Below are positions 43,197-52,424 of a stretch of 64,000 nucleotides of DNA, in pieces; positions within the stretch are counted from its first letter, which is position 1, and every line of letters begins with the position of its first letter. The stretch lies in NCBI RefSeq assembly GCF_000379525.1, contig NZ_KB902564.1, positions 62,001-126,000 of the forward strand, written 5' to 3'. The position numbers were made by a program, and so were the translations under genes. A model generated the notes under the pieces. The model saw only the letters and a list, made by a program, of their open reading frames with translations. It searched no databases and was not told the origin of the DNA. The DNA comes from Lamprocystis purpurea DSM 4197. GTDB lineage: Bacteria > Pseudomonadota > Gammaproteobacteria > Chromatiales > Chromatiaceae.

Positions 43197-44674
43197 AGCA
43201 GTGCCCTGATCTTCTCCAACACCTCCGCACTCTCCGCATCAAGCGCCGCAATCTCGTCCATGATCGCCTGCGGACTCCGATGCGTAACCGCCTCGCCGCC
43301 ATTCGGATTCTTCACCGACAGGTCGCAGGTCGCCGCATCGACCCCCGACACGTCAAGGGTCCAACTTTTCGGCGAGTCGGCTCGGGTCTTCTGAAGCGCC
43401 ACGAACTCGGCCAGATCGCCATCGTTCAGCGGATTGGTCTTGCCCAGCGTGCGCCCAGGGTCGAGCTGGTAATACCAGACCTGGCGCGTCGGTGCACCCT
43501 TCTCGAAGAAGAGCACCACGGTCTTGACCCCGGCGCCCTGGAAGGTGCCGCCCGGACAGTCGAGCACGGTGTGCAGGTTGCAGCTTTCCAGCAGGAGTTT
43601 GCGCAGCGACACCGAGGCGTTGTCCGAATTCGAGAGGAAGGTGTTCTTGATGACGACTCCGCCCCGTCCGCCGGCCTTGAGCGTCTTGATGAAGTGCTGG
43701 AGGAACAGGAAGGCGGTCTCGCCGGTGCGGATCGGGAAGTTCTGCTGGACCTCTTTGCGCTCCTTGCCGCCGAAGGGGGGATTGGCCAGTACCACGTCGA
43801 AGCGGTCGCGGTCCTGCACGTCGGCGAGGTTCTCGGCAAGCGTATTGGTATGGGCGATATTCGGCGCCTCGATGCCGTGCAGGATCATGTTCATGATCGC
43901 GATCACATAGGCGAGTGACTTCTTTTCCTTGCCGTAGAAAGTGCGCTCCTGGAGTGTCTTAAGATCCGTGGTTGAGATCTCGGGTCGGGCGGCCAGGTAG
44001 TCGTAGGCCTCGCACAGAAAGCCCGCGGAGCCGCAGGCCCCGTCGTAGATGCGCTCCCCGACCTTGGGCGCGACCACCTGCACCATGGCGCGGATGAGCG
44101 GGCGCGGGGTGTAATACTCGCCGCCGTTGCGCCCGGCGTTGCCCATTCGCTTGATCTTCTCTTCATAGAGCGCGGAGAGCTCGTGCTTCTCCACCTGCGA
44201 GCGGAAGCGCAGCCCGTCGATCTGGTCGATGACTTCGCGCAGATTGTAGCCGCTGCGGACCTTGTTCTTGATCTCGCCGAAGATCTCGCCGATCTTGTAT
44301 TCGATGGTGTTGGGTCCGCTCGCGCGGCGCTTGAACCCGTGCAGATAGGGAAAGAGCTTGCGCTCGACGAAGTCGACCAGGTCGTCTCCGGTCAGGGCGC
44401 GCTGGTGGTCGAGGGTGCCGTCCGGCCCCTTGGGCGCGGCCCAACTGTCCCATTCGTACTGCTCTTCCAGGATGTAGTCATAGACCCGGCCTTCGAGCTC
44501 GGCCTCGGTCGCCCGGTCACCCTCCAGGTCGTCGAGATATTTCAGGAACAGGAGCCAGGAGGTCTGCTCCGTATAGTCGAGTTCGGTGGTGCAACCGGCC
44601 TCTTTCCAGAGGACGTCATCGATATTCTTGAATGCCTGCTGGAACATCCGTCCCAGGTCTTCCCGTGCGCCCAT
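43193..44674 (-). CDS. hsdM: Type I restriction-modification DNA methyltransferase M
   Basis: A 493-residue N6-adenine methyltransferase. It has the HsdM N-terminal helical domain, GEYYTPRPLIRAMV, the SAM loop YDGACGSAGFL and the catalytic NPPFGGKE. With HsdS it forms the modification enzyme and with HsdR the restriction complex. It is the promoter-proximal gene, with a GTGTCAC/GTGACAC inverted repeat about 35 bases upstream of its start. Nothing suggests damage, so methylation should be active even if restriction is impaired. Confidence 0.95.
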   Translation of the reverse strand: MGAREDLGRMFQQAFKNIDDVLWKEAGCTTELDYTEQTSWLLFLKYLDDLEGDRATEAELEGRVYDYILEEQYEWDSWAAPKGPDGTLDHQRALTGDDLVDFVERKLFPYLHGFKRRASGPNTIEYKIGEIFGEIKNKVRSGYNLREVIDQIDGLRFRSQVEKHELSALYEEKIKRMGNAGRNGGEYYTPRPLIRAMVQVVAPKVGERIYDGACGSAGFLCEAYDYLAARPEISTTDLKTLQERTFYGKEKKSLAYVIAIMNMILHGIEAPNIAHTNTLAENLADVQDRDRFDVVLANPPFGGKERKEVQQNFPIRTGETAFLFLQHFIKTLKAGGRGGVVIKNTFLSNSDNASVSLRKLLLESCNLHTVLDCPGGTFQGAGVKTVVLFFEKGAPTRQVWYYQLDPGRTLGKTNPLNDGDLAEFVALQKTRADSPKSWTLDVSGVDAATCDLSVKNPNGGEAVTHRSPQAIMDEIAALDAESAEVLEKIRALL

Positions 44675-44708
44675 GGCTGCTCCTTATATTCTTGTCTGTC
44701 ACGCAGGT

Positions 44709-44757
44709 CGGTGTCACCGGTCAGCCGCTCCGCGGTTGCGCGTACCGCGTGACACCG
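44709..44757. promoter_or_regulatory. Inverted repeat upstream of hsdM
   Basis: CGGTGTCAC (44709-44717) and GTGACACCG (44749-44757) form perfect nine-base arms 31 bases apart, just before the hsdM start. It could be an operator for the restriction operon or another palindromic repeat. Confidence 0.4.
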
Positions 44758-44885
44758 ACAGGGCCTGCTGATCGTTTGCTCCGAAACCTTCGCGCGGATG
44801 CCAACCCTGTAGCGAGGCTACTACGCGTTACCTGGGGTGTCAAAGAGCCGACGCTTGGGACGGCTGGCAATCGGCGACCTCGTAT

Positions 44886-45005
44886 GGCGGGGTCGACGGT
44901 GAGGCCCGCCATCCGGTTCTTCAGCCAGCCAGCCACGGGCGGTTGCCCCGCGGCTTGCGGGCTCGCCGGCGCCTTGATGGCCTGTCTCAGGGCGAGCCGG
45001 GCCTT
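44886..45005 (-). pseudogene. Decayed duplicate of the 3' end of the large beta-helix/DUF4091 gene
   Basis: The bases match 45616-45725 with several substitutions and one small insertion. On the minus strand the text LALRQAIKAPASPQAA and AGWLKNRMAGLTVDPA parallels LALEQAIAAPVNPQAA and VWLDNLMAGLTVDHTE of the large protein. It stands alone in the 44675-45513 gap, which otherwise holds only repeats. Confidence 0.75.
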
Positions 45006-45048
45006 GATCATGGTTCCGGCCGGCCGCGGAGGGTCCGCATAGCGGACG

Positions 45049-45104
45049 GTCCGCACAGCGGACCCTACGGTAACACCGTGACCTGTAGGGTCCGCTGTGC
45101 GGAC
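45049..45104. repeat. 20-base inverted repeat
   Basis: GTCCGCACAGCGGACCCTAC (45049-45068) is the exact reverse complement of 45085-45104. A further partial copy precedes it at 45029-45048. Confidence 0.8.
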
Positions 45105-45152
45105 CAACGACCGTGCAGATCGCGCGGTGGCCGGGTTCATGACCAAGGCCGG

Positions 45153-45180
45153 CGTGTAGGGGCGAATTAATTCGCCCCTA
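45153..45180. repeat. 28-base perfect palindrome
   Basis: TGTAGGGGCGAATT followed directly by AATTCGCCCCTACA, without a loop. The TGTAGGGGCG ends are shared with the elements at 61210-61256 and 63689-63735. Confidence 0.8.
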
Positions 45181-45513
45181 CAGTTGCCCCTACGGATCTT
45201 GCAGGCATGCGCGGTCGGGATCTTTACTCCTGGGAATCGCTTTACCCGGACAAGGGTCGCTCAGACGCGAGGTCCACCGGCTGAAGCCTCGACCTCCGGT
45301 CTTCTTGCGGCCGAGACGATGATCAAGGACGCCGGAATTGAGTAAACTGTCCCCGGAACTCGCCCGGAACTCGTTTACTATTTACCCTTCGTGCGTTATG
45401 ACGCACGAAGAGGTCGAGAGTGCGTCGCTTAAATCGGGTACGTGATCAAGGCCGACTCGCCCACCCGCACGCGCGGGGTGCCCGGCGGGGAGTCCCCGCC
45501 GGTGACGCGTGCC

Positions 45514-48500
45514 CTATTCCGTCGACAGCCCCAAAACCTCAATGATGAATTGCCGCGCAACGGCGCGAATCGCGTCGAGATCCGCGGCATCGAACGGCGG
45601 GTCCGCGAGTTCAGTATGGTCGACGGTGAGGCCCGCCATCAGGTTGTCCAGCCAGACGCGGGCGGTGGCCGCGGCTTGCGGATTCACCGGTGCCGCGATG
45701 GCCTGTTCCAGGGCGAGCAGGTAGCGGTAGTCGTCGACCGCCTCGCGGAAGCGCTCCACTTCCAGGGTGGGGATGAGCTTGCCGGCTTCGGCGCTCGGCA
45801 GGGCCGCGACCAGATCGTCCTCGCGGCCGTCCAGGGCGTAGTACATATCGCCGTGACTGGAGCCGAACGCGAATTGGTAGAACCCGGCGCGGCAGCCCAG
45901 TTGACGCAGCTTGAACTGGTAAATCCCGCGGGCATAGCGGCCGCCCAGGTTGTAGGTTCCGCAGGCGTGGCCCTGCGCGAGGATGTGCTGCATGGCCGCC
46001 GCGTTGTGGTGGGTCAGATAGACTTGGTCCACATGGTTCGCCAGGATCGCCTTGGGCGCGTCGGCGGCGGTGAAGCTGGTGAAGACCGCGGTGCGTGATC
46101 CGGCCGCTTGGATGGCGTCCGCGAAGGCGGTGACCTGGGGCAGGCTGGTCTCGCCGGGTTCGTCGCCGACGGTGTAGACGGGCTCCGGCCAACCCTGGGC
46201 CGCACAGCGGGTACGCACGGCGCCCAGGACGTCGGTGAGCACCTGGGTGTGGGGCTTGCCGTACCGGGTCAGGGTGTCGGTGACCGCGTAGGTTTCGAAT
46301 CCGAGTCCGCCGCTCGGTGCCAGTCCGCCATAGGTCAGCGGGGCGAAGGGGAGGGCGTCAGTTGCCGCCGCCATCACCGAGTCGAACCGCGCCCAGTCGA
46401 TCTGGACGCCGCCGACGCCGTAGCCGCTGAAGGCCGGGCCGCCGCGTCCGCCGCTGAACGCCGTCATGGCATGGTCGCCGACCAACTGGACCGCGGGTCC
46501 CAGGTCGGCCAGGGCGCGCGCGTCCACGGCGTCCGGGAAGGCGCTGGACGGGTAGTTCGGAAGGACCCCCAGGTAGCCGAAGGGGATGTCGGCCGCGGGC
46601 AGCACGAAGGGGCTGATCCGCACGCTGACCGGCAGGGTGACCGACGCGCCGTTGGCGAAGTCCAATGCCAGGGTGCCCGCGACCTGGGTCAAAGGCGTGT
46701 CCACGGGTGCCTGGACCACGAACCAGAGGCGTCGCGCCGCATTGGCCGGGAGTTCGAGCGGCAGTTCCAGGTCGTCGAGCAGATGGGGCAGGGCGCTGTA
46801 GCGCACCCCGCCCGGCGCGGTGCGGCGGATCTTGTTGCGGACGCTCAGTGCCTGGGTTGCGAGCCCCGGCAGGGTCAGTTCGGCTCGGGTCAGGGTCAGG
46901 TTGGTTTTGGCATAGAGTCCCAGGGTCAGGGGTTCGAACTCACCGCGGGCGAGATTCAGGTCGAGCGCCTCGACCAGTTCGGTTTCCGTCGGCCAATCGT
47001 GCGCCTGGATATCGTCCTCGGGGTTGCGCTGGAAGACCAGGAGACCGGGGACCGCCGTTGCGGCGGGCACCGGGTGCGGGCTGGCCGCGGGCAGGGTCTG
47101 AACATACTCGGTGTCGAAATGGGCACGCAGCCGCTGCCACAGCTCGGCCACGAAGGCCTGGCCCTGGGCCTCGTCCGCCGCGGGCCAGATCAAGAGCGCG
47201 GAGACCGTGTTGGCATAGGTGTAATAGCTGCCCGAGGTGAAGCTCAGATCCAACTTGCCGTCCCCGACCTCGACGGTGAATTCCACCGGCTGGTAGCGGT
47301 CCGGGATATAGCGCTGCCAGATCGCGTCGCCCGGCAGGTCTTCCGCGGCGGCGTGCGCGAAGAGGCGCGACCAGAGGCTGTCCGCGCTCATGGTGTCACT
47401 GTACTCGAGCAAGCCCTCGGCGGAGACCGCGCGCCAACTGTAACTCTGGACGTATTCCCAGTAGCCGGGGTCTTCCAGCATCATCCAGACATGATAGCGG
47501 CCGTTGGGCAGCGTGACGCTGAGGTCGCCGGACGGGATGGAGATCCAGTCGCGCAGCAGTTCGTCCGGGTGTTGGCGGTCCTCGGCGCGTAACCCCGTGG
47601 CCGAGGTCAGACCGAAGCCGAACTCAGGCCGATAGGTCGAAGCCGGGGTGAGGGCGGTGAAGCCATGCATGATCGGACTGACGTCGGTGCCCGGATCGAG
47701 CTTGAGCAGGCGTGCGAAGTCATGCTGATAGGGCGGCTCCAGGGTGAGCCGCACGTCCTGCACGAAGACCTGGCCAGGCTCCAGCACGTCGACGAACAGA
47801 TGGGTGATGGCCGTCAGATCGAGCCGACGGCGCTGCTGGATCACTGATTTCTCGCCGACGAAGACCTGGAGCGGAATGCGGATGACCTGCTCGCCGGGGA
47901 CGAACTGGGTGTACCAGTTGACCCGTGACCAGTAGTCCCTGGTGTGTTGATCGCGGATCTCCACGATCCCGTCCAGGGTGGCGGTGCCCGGATTGGTGAG
48001 ACGAATTTCCAGGTAGTCGTGGCCGCTCCAGTCGGTCGGCAGAGTGACCGCGGCGCCCAGATTGAGGTAACCGGCCGTGTCCCCGACCGCGGCCCAGGGA
48101 TCGAAACCGGCGATGGTGAGTGGGCCGGCGGCGCGCGGTTTGGTCAGCGTCGTCGGGTCCACACCGGCCAGCCGCCGGCAGATCAGGGTGTCGGCCATTC
48201 CCGGGTCGGTGCAATAGCCGGCGAGCAGCAGGTCGGACGCGGTGACCGGCGGCAGGAAGTCGAGCGGGTCGCCGGTCGGGCCGACCAACCGGCCGTTATC
48301 CGCATCGGCGGCACAGGGTTCGAGTGTCTGCAGCCGCACGTCGTCCACCCACAGGTAGCCCGAGCCATAGTTGAAGAAATAGAACGAGACGCTGCGGGTT
48401 TCGGTGAGCGTGAGAATCAGCTCCGCGGTAGTCCAGTCGCTGTCGCCGCCGACCAGCGGCAGCGACAGGTCGGCACCGCCGGTTCCACTCACATACAGCA

Positions 48501-51249
48501 GGCTGGTGCGATCGTACTCGCCGGGCCGCAGGTCCCAGGAGGCGACCCGCGCGCTCAACCGATAGCGCCCCGGACTCAGCGTCAGAGTCTGGCGGATCGC
48601 GCTCTTACTGGTGCCAAGGCCCTGGAGGCGGGCGGCGTGCTGACCTTCCTGCGCGTTGCTGTCCTGCACCAACTCTGCCGTGCCACTCCAGATGTTGTAG
48701 ATCCACCCTGGAATCTGCCCGCTGGACGCGCCGAGCTGTTCGAAGTTGCCGTTGACCAGCAGGTTGGGACCGGCGTCGCCCAGGCTCTGGACAACGAGGT
48801 CCACCATTGCTTCATCTCCCAAATCGTTGACGACTTTGAAGCGAATGCTGCTCGGACCGCAGGCGGCAGCGGTCGGGGTGAGGTGCAGGCTGGAGCCGGT
48901 CAGGGTGCCGGTGAGGGCGGTCGGATCGAGCGACACCAGGCTGAAGGTCAGCGGCGAGGCCCCGTGGAGGTCGAGCACGTAAGTGCTGAGATCCAGGGTC
49001 CAGGGGCCGTCGCGCGGTTGGACCAGGGGCGTCGCGGGTGGTGCCGGGAGCAGGAGCGCGGCATCCTCGGCGATCCGATAGAGTCGGCGGGCGAACGCCG
49101 GCAGCGTGTCGCTGAGCTGACCGTCACTCGGCTGCACCGCGATCCCCTCCAGCGGGACTTGCACGGCCGCGATACCCGCCACGGGGAACGCGACCGCGGC
49201 CGCGGCCCCGGTAAGGTTGTGGGCCAGGATGAAGCGTCGGTGCTGTGCGTCACTGAACCAGTGCAGCCGGACGGCCGCGTCGCCGGCCAGTGGCGCCGGC
49301 GTCGGGGACTGGGTCCGGGCGTCGCGCGGGGCGAGTTCGGCGCCGTCCGGGGTGCCGTCCGCATCGCTGTCGGCGAGGTCCGGGAAGGTGCCGATCACGT
49401 CCTCCTCGGCATCCAGGAGTCCGTCGCCGTCGGTATCCGACTGAATCTGGATGCGCTCGATTCGCACCGCGTAGTCATCGTTCCAATTGCTGAGCATGCG
49501 CAGGCCGACCCGCAGCGGGGCCGGGCTGGTCACGCCCAGCCCTTCGCCGGCCAGGGCCTGCCAGTGATCCGAGTCCCAGACGAAGGCACTGATCAGTCCA
49601 TCCTGCCGGGTGAGCCGCAGGTAGCCGCTTTGCAGTCGTCCGCTGTGGTTGTAGTTGTAGTTGGGGCCGCCGGGCTCCGCAAAGGTGTGCCAGGACCAGT
49701 TGCTGCTGTCGTGAATGGTGTGGGTGAGACGGGCCGTCGGCTGGTCGGTCGCCCAGTCGTAGTCCGCTCCAGCCAGCAAGAGTGCCAGCTTGGCCTGATA
49801 GCCGGTGTTCAGGAGCGCATGATCGCGGTACTCGACGATCACGTCCAGATTGCCGGACAGCGCGGCAAGGCTCAGCAGACCGGCGTCGCGCTGCACCCCG
49901 TCTTGCGGATCGGCGATCTCCAGGCCGCCGGCGGCCAGGGCCGTGGCCGGGATATTGAAACGGGTGAATGCGGCCAGGTCCGCCACGCTGTCCAGATCGC
50001 GGTCGATGCGGTCCAGCCCGGCGCCGTAGGCACCCAGATGCTGCCCCAGGCTGCCGGCGCTCAAGGCCCAACTGTCGGTGCTCAGCCGGTAATCGGTGGT
50101 CAGGCGGGGGTCGGTCGGGTAGAGATTGGCGACCGCGAGACCGCCGCCCAAGGCCGCGCGAAACCCATGGATCGCCAGATGGCTCAGTTGCGTCTGGGCC
50201 ACTGAAGCCGCGGTGGCATCCAGGCCGTAACGGCCGGTGGTCGGGTCGCCGACGAACACCGAGTCAAGCACGCGGTTGTCGAGGCTGGCCCCGGAATTCT
50301 GCGTGAACCAGATGCCGCGCCCGGCACCGATCGAGGAGTGTTGGCTGATGGTGTTGTGGCTGGCATTGGCCAGATAGATCGACATGCCGCCCGCGAATTG
50401 GGTCCCGGTGAAGAAGTCGAGGTTGCCCTCGAGCCGGTTGTCGAGTGCGCCGATCAGCGCGAAGTTCTGTTGGAGATTGTCGTACACACGGTTGCGGACA
50501 ACCTGATTGCCGGCGCTCCAGCTCAGGCAGATGCCCTGCACCGAGCCGTGGACCTCGTTGTGCTCCACCAGATTGTCATCACCGGAGACCAGGATGCCGT
50601 AACGGGAGCGCAGTTGCGTGGGCGGCAGGTCCGCGTAAGCCTGATTGCCGACCACCTGGATGCGCGAGGAATAGCCGCCGATGCCGATGCCGGAACCTGA
50701 ATTGGAATGGACGCTGTTGTTCGCCACCCAGGCGCCGCTGACATTGTGCAGCCAGAGGTCGGAGGCATTGTCATAGAGGTCGTTGCGCTCGATCCGGAAA
50801 CCTTGGGGGTCACCCAGGGTGTAGAGCGCGAAGATGCCGTAGGCGCCGTTGCGGATCACGTTGTCGCGGATGATCAGCCGCGTCGGCGCCAGGGTGGCCA
50901 GCACCCGGCCGCTGCGGTCGATGCCGTCCAGGGTCAGCCCCTCGATGGTGACCCCATCGGCGGCGATGAAGATGGCCGCGCCATGGCTGGCCGCCTTGCC
51001 GCGGATGGTAGGCGCGGTACCCGGCGCGGCGCGCAGGGTCAGATCGTCCTTGAGGATCGAGAGGCTCTCGTTGTAGGTGCGCCCGTCGGCGATCTCCAGC
51101 ACATCGCCCGGTTGGGCCGCCGCATAAGCCGCGGCAAGCGTCTGGTAAGGCGCATCGGCGCCGATGGTCAGGGTTGCGGCCTGGGCGGTCCCGCAAAACA
51201 GGGTCAGGGAAACGAGCCAAGACAGGGCTTGGCGATGCGCGTTGTTCAA
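45514..51249 (-). CDS. Very large exported beta-helix / DUF4091 protein
   Basis: A 1911-residue exported protein. The signal peptide is LSWLVSLTLFCGTAQA, cleaved before ATLTIG. Residues ~26-460 are a right-handed parallel beta-helix with pectate-lyase-like turns (GIFALYTLGDPQGFRIERND, NNSVHSNSGSGIGIGG). Near 600-640 a calcium-binding thrombospondin-3-like stretch reads DTDGDGLLDAEED and DSDADGTPDGAE. Carbohydrate-binding-like beta domains follow (LLVNGNFEQLG). The C-terminal ~400 residues are a DUF4091 region (YTVGDEPGE, FREAVDDYRYLLALEQAI) related to glycoside hydrolases. It probably binds or degrades polysaccharide outside the cell. I chose TTG 51249 because GGGACGG lies upstream and it starts at the signal peptide; TTG 51315 is in frame. 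Confidence 0.85.
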   Translation of the reverse strand: MNNAHRQALSWLVSLTLFCGTAQAATLTIGADAPYQTLAAAYAAAQPGDVLEIADGRTYNESLSILKDDLTLRAAPGTAPTIRGKAASHGAAIFIAADGVTIEGLTLDGIDRSGRVLATLAPTRLIIRDNVIRNGAYGIFALYTLGDPQGFRIERNDLYDNASDLWLHNVSGAWVANNSVHSNSGSGIGIGGYSSRIQVVGNQAYADLPPTQLRSRYGILVSGDDNLVEHNEVHGSVQGICLSWSAGNQVVRNRVYDNLQQNFALIGALDNRLEGNLDFFTGTQFAGGMSIYLANASHNTISQHSSIGAGRGIWFTQNSGASLDNRVLDSVFVGDPTTGRYGLDATAASVAQTQLSHLAIHGFRAALGGGLAVANLYPTDPRLTTDYRLSTDSWALSAGSLGQHLGAYGAGLDRIDRDLDSVADLAAFTRFNIPATALAAGGLEIADPQDGVQRDAGLLSLAALSGNLDVIVEYRDHALLNTGYQAKLALLLAGADYDWATDQPTARLTHTIHDSSNWSWHTFAEPGGPNYNYNHSGRLQSGYLRLTRQDGLISAFVWDSDHWQALAGEGLGVTSPAPLRVGLRMLSNWNDDYAVRIERIQIQSDTDGDGLLDAEEDVIGTFPDLADSDADGTPDGAELAPRDARTQSPTPAPLAGDAAVRLHWFSDAQHRRFILAHNLTGAAAAVAFPVAGIAAVQVPLEGIAVQPSDGQLSDTLPAFARRLYRIAEDAALLLPAPPATPLVQPRDGPWTLDLSTYVLDLHGASPLTFSLVSLDPTALTGTLTGSSLHLTPTAAACGPSSIRFKVVNDLGDEAMVDLVVQSLGDAGPNLLVNGNFEQLGASSGQIPGWIYNIWSGTAELVQDSNAQEGQHAARLQGLGTSKSAIRQTLTLSPGRYRLSARVASWDLRPGEYDRTSLLYVSGTGGADLSLPLVGGDSDWTTAELILTLTETRSVSFYFFNYGSGYLWVDDVRLQTLEPCAADADNGRLVGPTGDPLDFLPPVTASDLLLAGYCTDPGMADTLICRRLAGVDPTTLTKPRAAGPLTIAGFDPWAAVGDTAGYLNLGAAVTLPTDWSGHDYLEIRLTNPGTATLDGIVEIRDQHTRDYWSRVNWYTQFVPGEQVIRIPLQVFVGEKSVIQQRRRLDLTAITHLFVDVLEPGQVFVQDVRLTLEPPYQHDFARLLKLDPGTDVSPIMHGFTALTPASTYRPEFGFGLTSATGLRAEDRQHPDELLRDWISIPSGDLSVTLPNGRYHVWMMLEDPGYWEYVQSYSWRAVSAEGLLEYSDTMSADSLWSRLFAHAAAEDLPGDAIWQRYIPDRYQPVEFTVEVGDGKLDLSFTSGSYYTYANTVSALLIWPAADEAQGQAFVAELWQRLRAHFDTEYVQTLPAASPHPVPAATAVPGLLVFQRNPEDDIQAHDWPTETELVEALDLNLARGEFEPLTLGLYAKTNLTLTRAELTLPGLATQALSVRNKIRRTAPGGVRYSALPHLLDDLELPLELPANAARRLWFVVQAPVDTPLTQVAGTLALDFANGASVTLPVSVRISPFVLPAADIPFGYLGVLPNYPSSAFPDAVDARALADLGPAVQLVGDHAMTAFSGGRGGPAFSGYGVGGVQIDWARFDSVMAAATDALPFAPLTYGGLAPSGGLGFETYAVTDTLTRYGKPHTQVLTDVLGAVRTRCAAQGWPEPVYTVGDEPGETSLPQVTAFADAIQAAGSRTAVFTSFTAADAPKAILANHVDQVYLTHHNAAAMQHILAQGHACGTYNLGGRYARGIYQFKLRQLGCRAGFYQFAFGSSHGDMYYALDGREDDLVAALPSAEAGKLIPTLEVERFREAVDDYRYLLALEQAIAAPVNPQAAATARVWLDNLMAGLTVDHTELADPPFDAADLDAIRAVARQFIIEVLGLSTE

Positions 51250-51453
51250 GATGGCCGTCCCGGCTGAAGTGCCTTGGGGCTTGTTTGTGCTGTGTGGCGT
51301 CCCAATTCCTGGCAAACCTTAAGGCAGTATGGTGCGGCGGCCAGGCCTGAGTCGTGATTCAGGTCGCAAAATGAAAATAACCTGAAAACCCCAATCGTAG
51401 CAATTGAACGCGAAAGCAAGTGCTGGAGTTTCGTTTTGGCGGTCACCTCAACC

Positions 51454-52212
51454 ATGCATATTGCGCGCCGGTCCAGCCTCGGACCTATTGGCTTCGGGCT
51501 CATCGTCATTGGTGACGAGGTGTTGAACGGCGCGCGCACCGATCAGCATCTGCGGACGTTCAAGACGCTGTTGGGCGAGCGCGGACACGCGCTGTCCTGG
51601 CATTGGCTGCTGCCGGATGACCCGGCGGTGCTGGAAGCGCATTTGCGCTGGTCCATGGCGCGGACCAACCCGGTGTTCGTCTGCGGCGGGATCGGCGCCA
51701 CCCCGGATGATCACACCCGCGCCGGCGCCGCCGCGGCGGCCGGCGTGGCGTTGGTGCGCCACCCGGGCGCGCGGGACCTGATCGAAGCACGCTTTGGAGA
51801 TGCGGCCTATCCACACCGCATCCTGATGGCCGATCTGCCCGCGGGCGCTGAGCTGATTCCCAATCCATTCAATCAGATCCCCGGATTCTCCGTGTCCGGA
51901 CACTGGTTTCTGCCGGGGTTTCCGCAAATGGCCTGGCCCATGGCCGAATGGGTGCTGGAAACGCATTACGGGACCGCGGATCTGGTGCGCGAGTCGGCCG
52001 TGCAGGTGCTGGGTGTCCCGGAGAGCGCCTTGATCCCGCTGATGCGCGACCTGGGAGAGGCGTTCCCGCAGCTCAAGATGTTCAGCCTGCCCCATCTGGG
52101 CGCAGACGCCTGCATCCTGCTAGGCTTCCGAGGCCGGATCGACCTGGAGACCGCGATGGATACCCTGCGTGCCCGGCTCGTCAGCGAGTCCATGCGGTTT
52201 TGCGAAGTTTAA
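51454..52212 (+). CDS. MoaB/CinA-type molybdopterin-binding domain protein
   Basis: A 252-residue protein with a MoCF_biosynth domain: GFGLIVIGDEVLNGARTDQH at the start and VFVCGGIGATPDDHTR for the binding loop, the arrangement of the N-terminal domain of CinA. The C-terminal nicotinamide-nucleotide amidase domain of CinA is absent, and a specific ~80-residue tail is present. The function of such stand-alone proteins is unclear; pyrophosphatase activity on ADP-ribose or FAD is known for related domains. ATG 51454 or TTG 51436 may be the start. The 200-base gap before it is AT-richer and probably holds divergent promoters. Confidence 0.85.
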   Translation: MHIARRSSLGPIGFGLIVIGDEVLNGARTDQHLRTFKTLLGERGHALSWHWLLPDDPAVLEAHLRWSMARTNPVFVCGGIGATPDDHTRAGAAAAAGVALVRHPGARDLIEARFGDAAYPHRILMADLPAGAELIPNPFNQIPGFSVSGHWFLPGFPQMAWPMAEWVLETHYGTADLVRESAVQVLGVPESALIPLMRDLGEAFPQLKMFSLPHLGADACILLGFRGRIDLETAMDTLRARLVSESMRFCEV

Positions 52213-52285
52213 CCCGCGTCCAGCGCGAAATGCGTGATTTTCATGGTGTGTTCGGCCTTGGGGATTTCACCAACCTCGGTGGAGA

Positions 52286-52325
52286 CGCGGTTTAAAATTG
52301 ATATTTTTTAAAACGTTAAACCGCG
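52286..52325. promoter_or_regulatory. Operator-like dyad upstream of the GT2 gene
   Basis: CGCGGTTTAA (52286-52295) and TTAAACCGCG (52316-52325) are perfect ten-base arms around an AT-rich 20-base centre (AATTGATATTTTTTAAAACG). A third half-site, GCGCGGTTTAG, occurs at about 52396-52406. It lies ~100 bases before the GT2 start. Confidence 0.5.
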
Positions 52326-52424
52326 CCAGATCCAGCAATCGTTGCGTCTGCCGGGGCCGATCTCATCAAAAAACATCGCATACCGCGCTGGGCGCGGTTT
52401 AGTCGTCAACCAAAGGGTTTCTCC

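Noticed and set aside
44675-45513. CRISPR array suggested by clustered repeats
   Set aside because: The repeats are different palindromes with no regular spacers; only pairs are seen.
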